In this document: in pieces, positions 61,103 through 64,000 of the stretch
Layout of the letters: every line of letters begins with the position of its first letter
Position numbering within the stretch: the stretch's first letter is position 1
Source of the DNA: Tetracladium setigerum
Taxonomy: Eukaryota > Ascomycota > Leotiomycetes > Helotiales
Reading direction: 5' to 3'
DNA: 64,000 nucleotides
Assembly: GCA_031472005.1 (NCBI GenBank)
Contig: PZJY01000006.1
Location: 2,604,001 to 2,668,000 of the forward strand
The notes under the pieces: generated by a model
Told to the model about the DNA's origin: nothing
Seen by the model: the letters and a program-made list of their open reading frames with translations, nothing else
Databases searched by the model: none
Program-made: the position numbers and the translations under genes

Positions 61103-63604
61103 CGCAATGAAATAATCCGAGATTAGGTTAATATGGAGTCGAGCTAACTTCGTTCGAGAAAAGATTCGAGAAAAGAAAGGGATCTTATGTTCGCGACTGA
61201 TTTTGATGAGGCTCTTCACTTCACGAGGCAGAAATCTGGTACATACCTGCTTCTTGCGCTAACCTATTTTCGGCTTAATCGACTAACCACCTCAACTCTC
61301 TACTGTGGTGCAGGAGGTAAAGAATGTCACTGCCCCTTTCTGCCAACTAATCAATCACATCAAAACCTTCGTTTTTCGGTGGCAGCAGAAAAGGGCGGTG
61401 ACATACTTTACAGCAGCCACAGCATTAGCCTCAACTCACCAAATCTGCATGCTTGTGAACATCTGCATACAAAGTTAGCTATCCCATTCACTGTTCGCAG
61501 CGGGCGCTGCAAGGCTACGAGAAGGCGCTCGGTGCAGACCACACGTCGACCCTCGCATAGTCAATAACTTAGGGAGCAACTATAAAGACTAAGGCAAGCT
61601 TGACGAGGCCGAGCAGATATACTAGCGGGCGCTGCAAGGCTATGAGAAGGCTCTCGGTGTAGACCACACATCGACCCTCACCAAGGTCAACAACCTGGGA
61701 ACCCTCTACGCCGACTAAGACAAGCTCGATGAGGTCGAGTTGAACCAGGGAGTGCTCTTTGCTTGCCGGAATGAATTGCTGAATCACTGGGGTGATTAGT
61801 TTCGAATCATATGCCTCCAGCTGCAAGTGGGATGAAGATCCTGCATACATGCCCCAAGATTTATTACTTATTTATCGTCTCACTTTCCTCCATTGTTAAA
61901 TGCCCTCCACCTCCTCCTCCTTCACCCTTCTAGCTATCAAATCCGTTCTCTTGATAACCAAGAACCGCTGCCCGATCTCGATCTCAATCCCAACACTTTC
62001 TTCGAAGCATTCTCCCATTCTCGATTTCTTCATATCACAGTTACTATTCTTTCTTTTTTCCTATGAGTCTATTCCTTCTAGATGAAAAATGTGCTAACCA
62101 CCATCAAAGACACCAAAATGGCCATGCCAGGGTACTGCAACCACAGTTTCAACTTATTGAAGTCCGAGTCAACTCTCATACAATGGCTCTGCTCGATGTG
62201 CCATACCGGTCCGCATTAGTATATCTTCGAGTGCAAGTTTTGGCAAGCTGAAGACTTGTGAACCTTGTACAAACAAGTTCTAGGTTGGGGTAAAGTTCCC
62301 AGAATCGAAAGTCAGAGACAATTACCAATTTCAGCAAGATAAATACGATGAATGTGTTGGACAGACAGGGATTTGTTGGGAGAATATGGCGAGCATTTTC
62401 GCAGCAAGGGAACGAAAAGATTCAGCTAGGTCATATGAATACAATTAAAAAGTACAGTTACTCTTAGAGGACATGTTTTTCCAGAAATGCATTTAATGAC
62501 AGTAAAAAAAACGTATCCTCGGTTGGGGTCAGGGTTTCCCTTTCGAAGGCGCTCTGGTTGGTGGCTTGAGGTTGTCCATTGTACGTAAGGATGCAAAGGC
62601 GATGAGTATGGCAGAGACTCCCAACCTGCTGAATGAGTGTTGGCTCTGACTTCAACAAGACTCTGATATCTTTGGTTACCGCCCAGTGTTTCACCGCGAC
62701 ACGCAAGCCCGCCCCCGAATAGCTTCATGGCTTCATGGCTTCTTGGCTTCGTAGCTTTTCATCGTATCAGAGGCGCTTCATCTCCAAAAGACGTAGATTC
62801 CTAACCCTAGCATCTGCAAATGGCGGCTCGCCTGATAGGGAATAGCTCCAAAGTCGCGCAAACGGGATAAATGTGGGGCCCGGAGGCCCGAGCGAAGAAA
62901 AGAGCAGCCGGCATTTCGACCATACGGATGCGAGAATTTCTCTTACCCGGCACATCATCACAGTCTTGGACTGCTTTTGGACGACCCTGTTGTGAGTTTG
63001 GCGTGGAAAGGCCTTCCTTCGACTTCCTTCCCCACCACTCGGCCTTCCGTGCAGCTTCCCAGTTCTGTCTCCCTCGTGCATGCACGGGCGCGGCTACTTT
63101 GGCTCTGCATGTGGCCCCAATCATCAATCATTGAAGTCTGACCTGGGGGTTCTTATATCACTCCAGTACCACGATTGCAGTGTAGCTCTCTAGCTAATGA
63201 ACGGAATAGTCTGTTGTGATTCACTTTTTACAGGGTGGTCTCTGCAGGCTGTCTCAGTGCTCACTTGGCATCAGTGTATCTCCTCCCTCCCAAGTACATG
63301 CAGATGCGTAGGTATATAGTCCATGTTCTTTCCCTGCCACAAGTTCGTATCATCGTGCTGTATCATCATAACCTCTTTCATCTTCACCACTCTAGCCGCA
63401 ACTTCTCTCTTGTCAAACACTTGTTTGCCATACTCGCTTTTTCTGCTGCTGTGTGTTGACTTATTGAACCTTCCTTTGTTTCTTTGCTATTAGATAGCCA
63501 GCGCCAGCAATTGCGGCCGTCCTCCTGCTTTTGCATCGATCGCTTCGCTTCTCACTTGCGTGGACCTACTTCCAACTCTACATTTCCGTCGTTGTTCTTA
63601 TACC
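61103..63604. other. intergenic with TPR relic and an inverted pair of related segments
   Basis: Holds the relic at 61498-61742 and the inverted pair at 62144-62194 and 62603-62653 (see findings). A short tandem of TTCATGGC-like units is at 62723-62758. The right end is upstream of the WOPR gene and rich in C/T. No intact gene seen. Confidence 0.5.
61498..61742 (+). pseudogene. decayed TPR repeats (kinesin-light-chain/NLR type)
   Basis: Two adjacent units of a 42-residue tetratricopeptide repeat. Unit 1: QRALQGYEKALGADHTSTL, then (one base missing) VNNLGSNYKD-stop-GKLDEAEQIY-stop. Unit 2: RALQGYEKALGVDHTSTLTK, VNNLGTLYAD-stop-DKLDEVE. This is the repeat that ends many fungal NB-ARC/NACHT NLR-like proteins. 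Stops lie at 61590-61592 (TAA), 61623-61625 (TAG) and 61716-61718 (TAA); each stands where Gln (CAA/CAG) is expected. The repeat period is 125 instead of 126 bp because of one lost base near 61556. Nothing of an NB-ARC domain is left nearby, so this is a fragment of a once longer gene or a copied piece. Confidence 0.8.
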
Positions 63605-64000
63605 ATGTCAGCGTCATCTTCATCAAAACCCCCCCTCTTTCGCCTGCCTATTATGGTCACGTAGCCACAACACACGATGCGCTCATCCTGTTTGAAGCTT
63701 GCCTTACTGGTCGTCTCGATCACATTGCTCGCCGTCCCTATGATCGGGAGAGACCTGAACTTATCAAAAGCGGAAACGTATTTATTTTTGAGCAGCATTC
63801 GTCTGGCATGAAGCGATGGACAGATGGACTGCCTTGGAGCCCTAGCCGAGTATTGGGTGATTTTTTGGTTTACCGAGAACTCGAACGGCCTATGCCTCCA
63901 GGGAGGAGACGAGCACCAAGAAAGGTGGAAATCGCCAAGTCAGATGTCGAGAGAATGTCCAGTGCTCCAGAAGGCACCAGCTACGAATTGACACGAGCCT
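63605..64000 (+). CDS. WOPR-domain (Gti1/Pac2 family) regulator, partial, one-base frame break
   Basis: Start of a gene that runs past the window edge. WOPR proteins (Wor1, Ryp1, Sge1, Pac2/Gti1) bind DNA and control morphology and virulence programmes in fungi. The N-terminal WOPR box is clear: THDALILFEACLTGRLDHI, RPYDRERPELIKSGNVFIFE, GMKRWTDGLPWSPSRVLG, DFLVYRELERPMPPG. The ATG at 63605 gives MSASSSSKP; this frame stops at 63658-63660. One extra C in the run of seven (63629-63635) links it directly to the frame of the WOPR box through PLSPAYYGHVATTHDA, as in Pac2-type starts. The alternative is a start at a later ATG within the box, which would remove conserved residues. Whether it belongs to the Pac2 or the Ryp1/Sge1 branch is not settled. 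Confidence 0.88.

Noticed and set aside
1..64000. tRNA or rRNA genes, CRISPR arrays
   Set aside because: B-box-like GGTTCGAAT at about 37738 lies inside vma12 without an A-box or acceptor stem; no regularly spaced repeats with unique spacers were seen.

Overview
The window is nuclear DNA of a filamentous ascomycete (Pezizomycotina). The evidence is short GT-AG introns of about 45-130 nt, many with CTAAC/CTGAC-like branch points, pyrimidine-rich leaders, and gene families typical of this group: HET-domain proteins, NoxB, a WOPR (Gti1/Pac2) regulator, a Zn2Cys6 regulator, a 2EXR protein and a pleiotropic-type ABCG transporter. A more exact placement cannot be made from the sequence alone. Gene density is low, and several gene-free stretches run 4-6 kb.

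Layout. 1.0-6.4 kb holds three housekeeping genes: fen1 (-), glutaryl-CoA dehydrogenase (+) and ubc4 (+). 9.8-13.7 kb has two unrecognised minus-strand genes, one with an internal domain duplication and one five-exon... strictly four-exon gene with a hydrophobic N-terminus. 13.7-18.4 kb is nearly gene-free, with one decayed coding relic. 18.5-20.3 kb is noxB (+). 21.5-22.7 kb is a 2EXR gene with an in-frame stop (-), 24.3-26.2 kb a glutamine-rich protein (-), and 27.4-31.5 kb a full-size ABCG transporter (-). 33.7-35.8 kb is a HET-domain gene (-). 37.3-45.1 kb is a compact block: vma12 (-) and coq1 (+) sharing a 390-bp divergent promoter, eco1 (+), and an NPF/proline-rich protein (+). After a 6.4-kb gene-free stretch comes an AT-hook plus Zn2Cys6 regulator (51.4-53.6 kb, +). 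After another 4.5 kb comes a small PLDc_N membrane protein (58.1-58.5 kb, -), then a second HET gene (59.1-61.1 kb, -), a decayed TPR/NLR relic beside it, and a WOPR gene that runs off the right edge.

The most pervasive oddity is technical or mutational. In seven otherwise well-preserved genes the reading frame is lost and restored by exactly one missing base, each time at or beside a short homopolymer (eight sites in all). The affected genes include a metabolic enzyme and noxB, so uncorrected homopolymer deletions in the assembly are the simplest explanation, and the genes should be read as probably intact. Separate from this, the TPR relic near 61.5 kb carries three stop codons that all fit CpA-to-TpA change, the signature of repeat-induced point mutation, and looks like true decay.

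No new multi-gene system could be demonstrated. The best leads are the protein with a duplicated domain at 9.8-11.6 kb, the 5-nt microexon in fen1, and the HET/NLR-relic neighbourhood at 59-62 kb.
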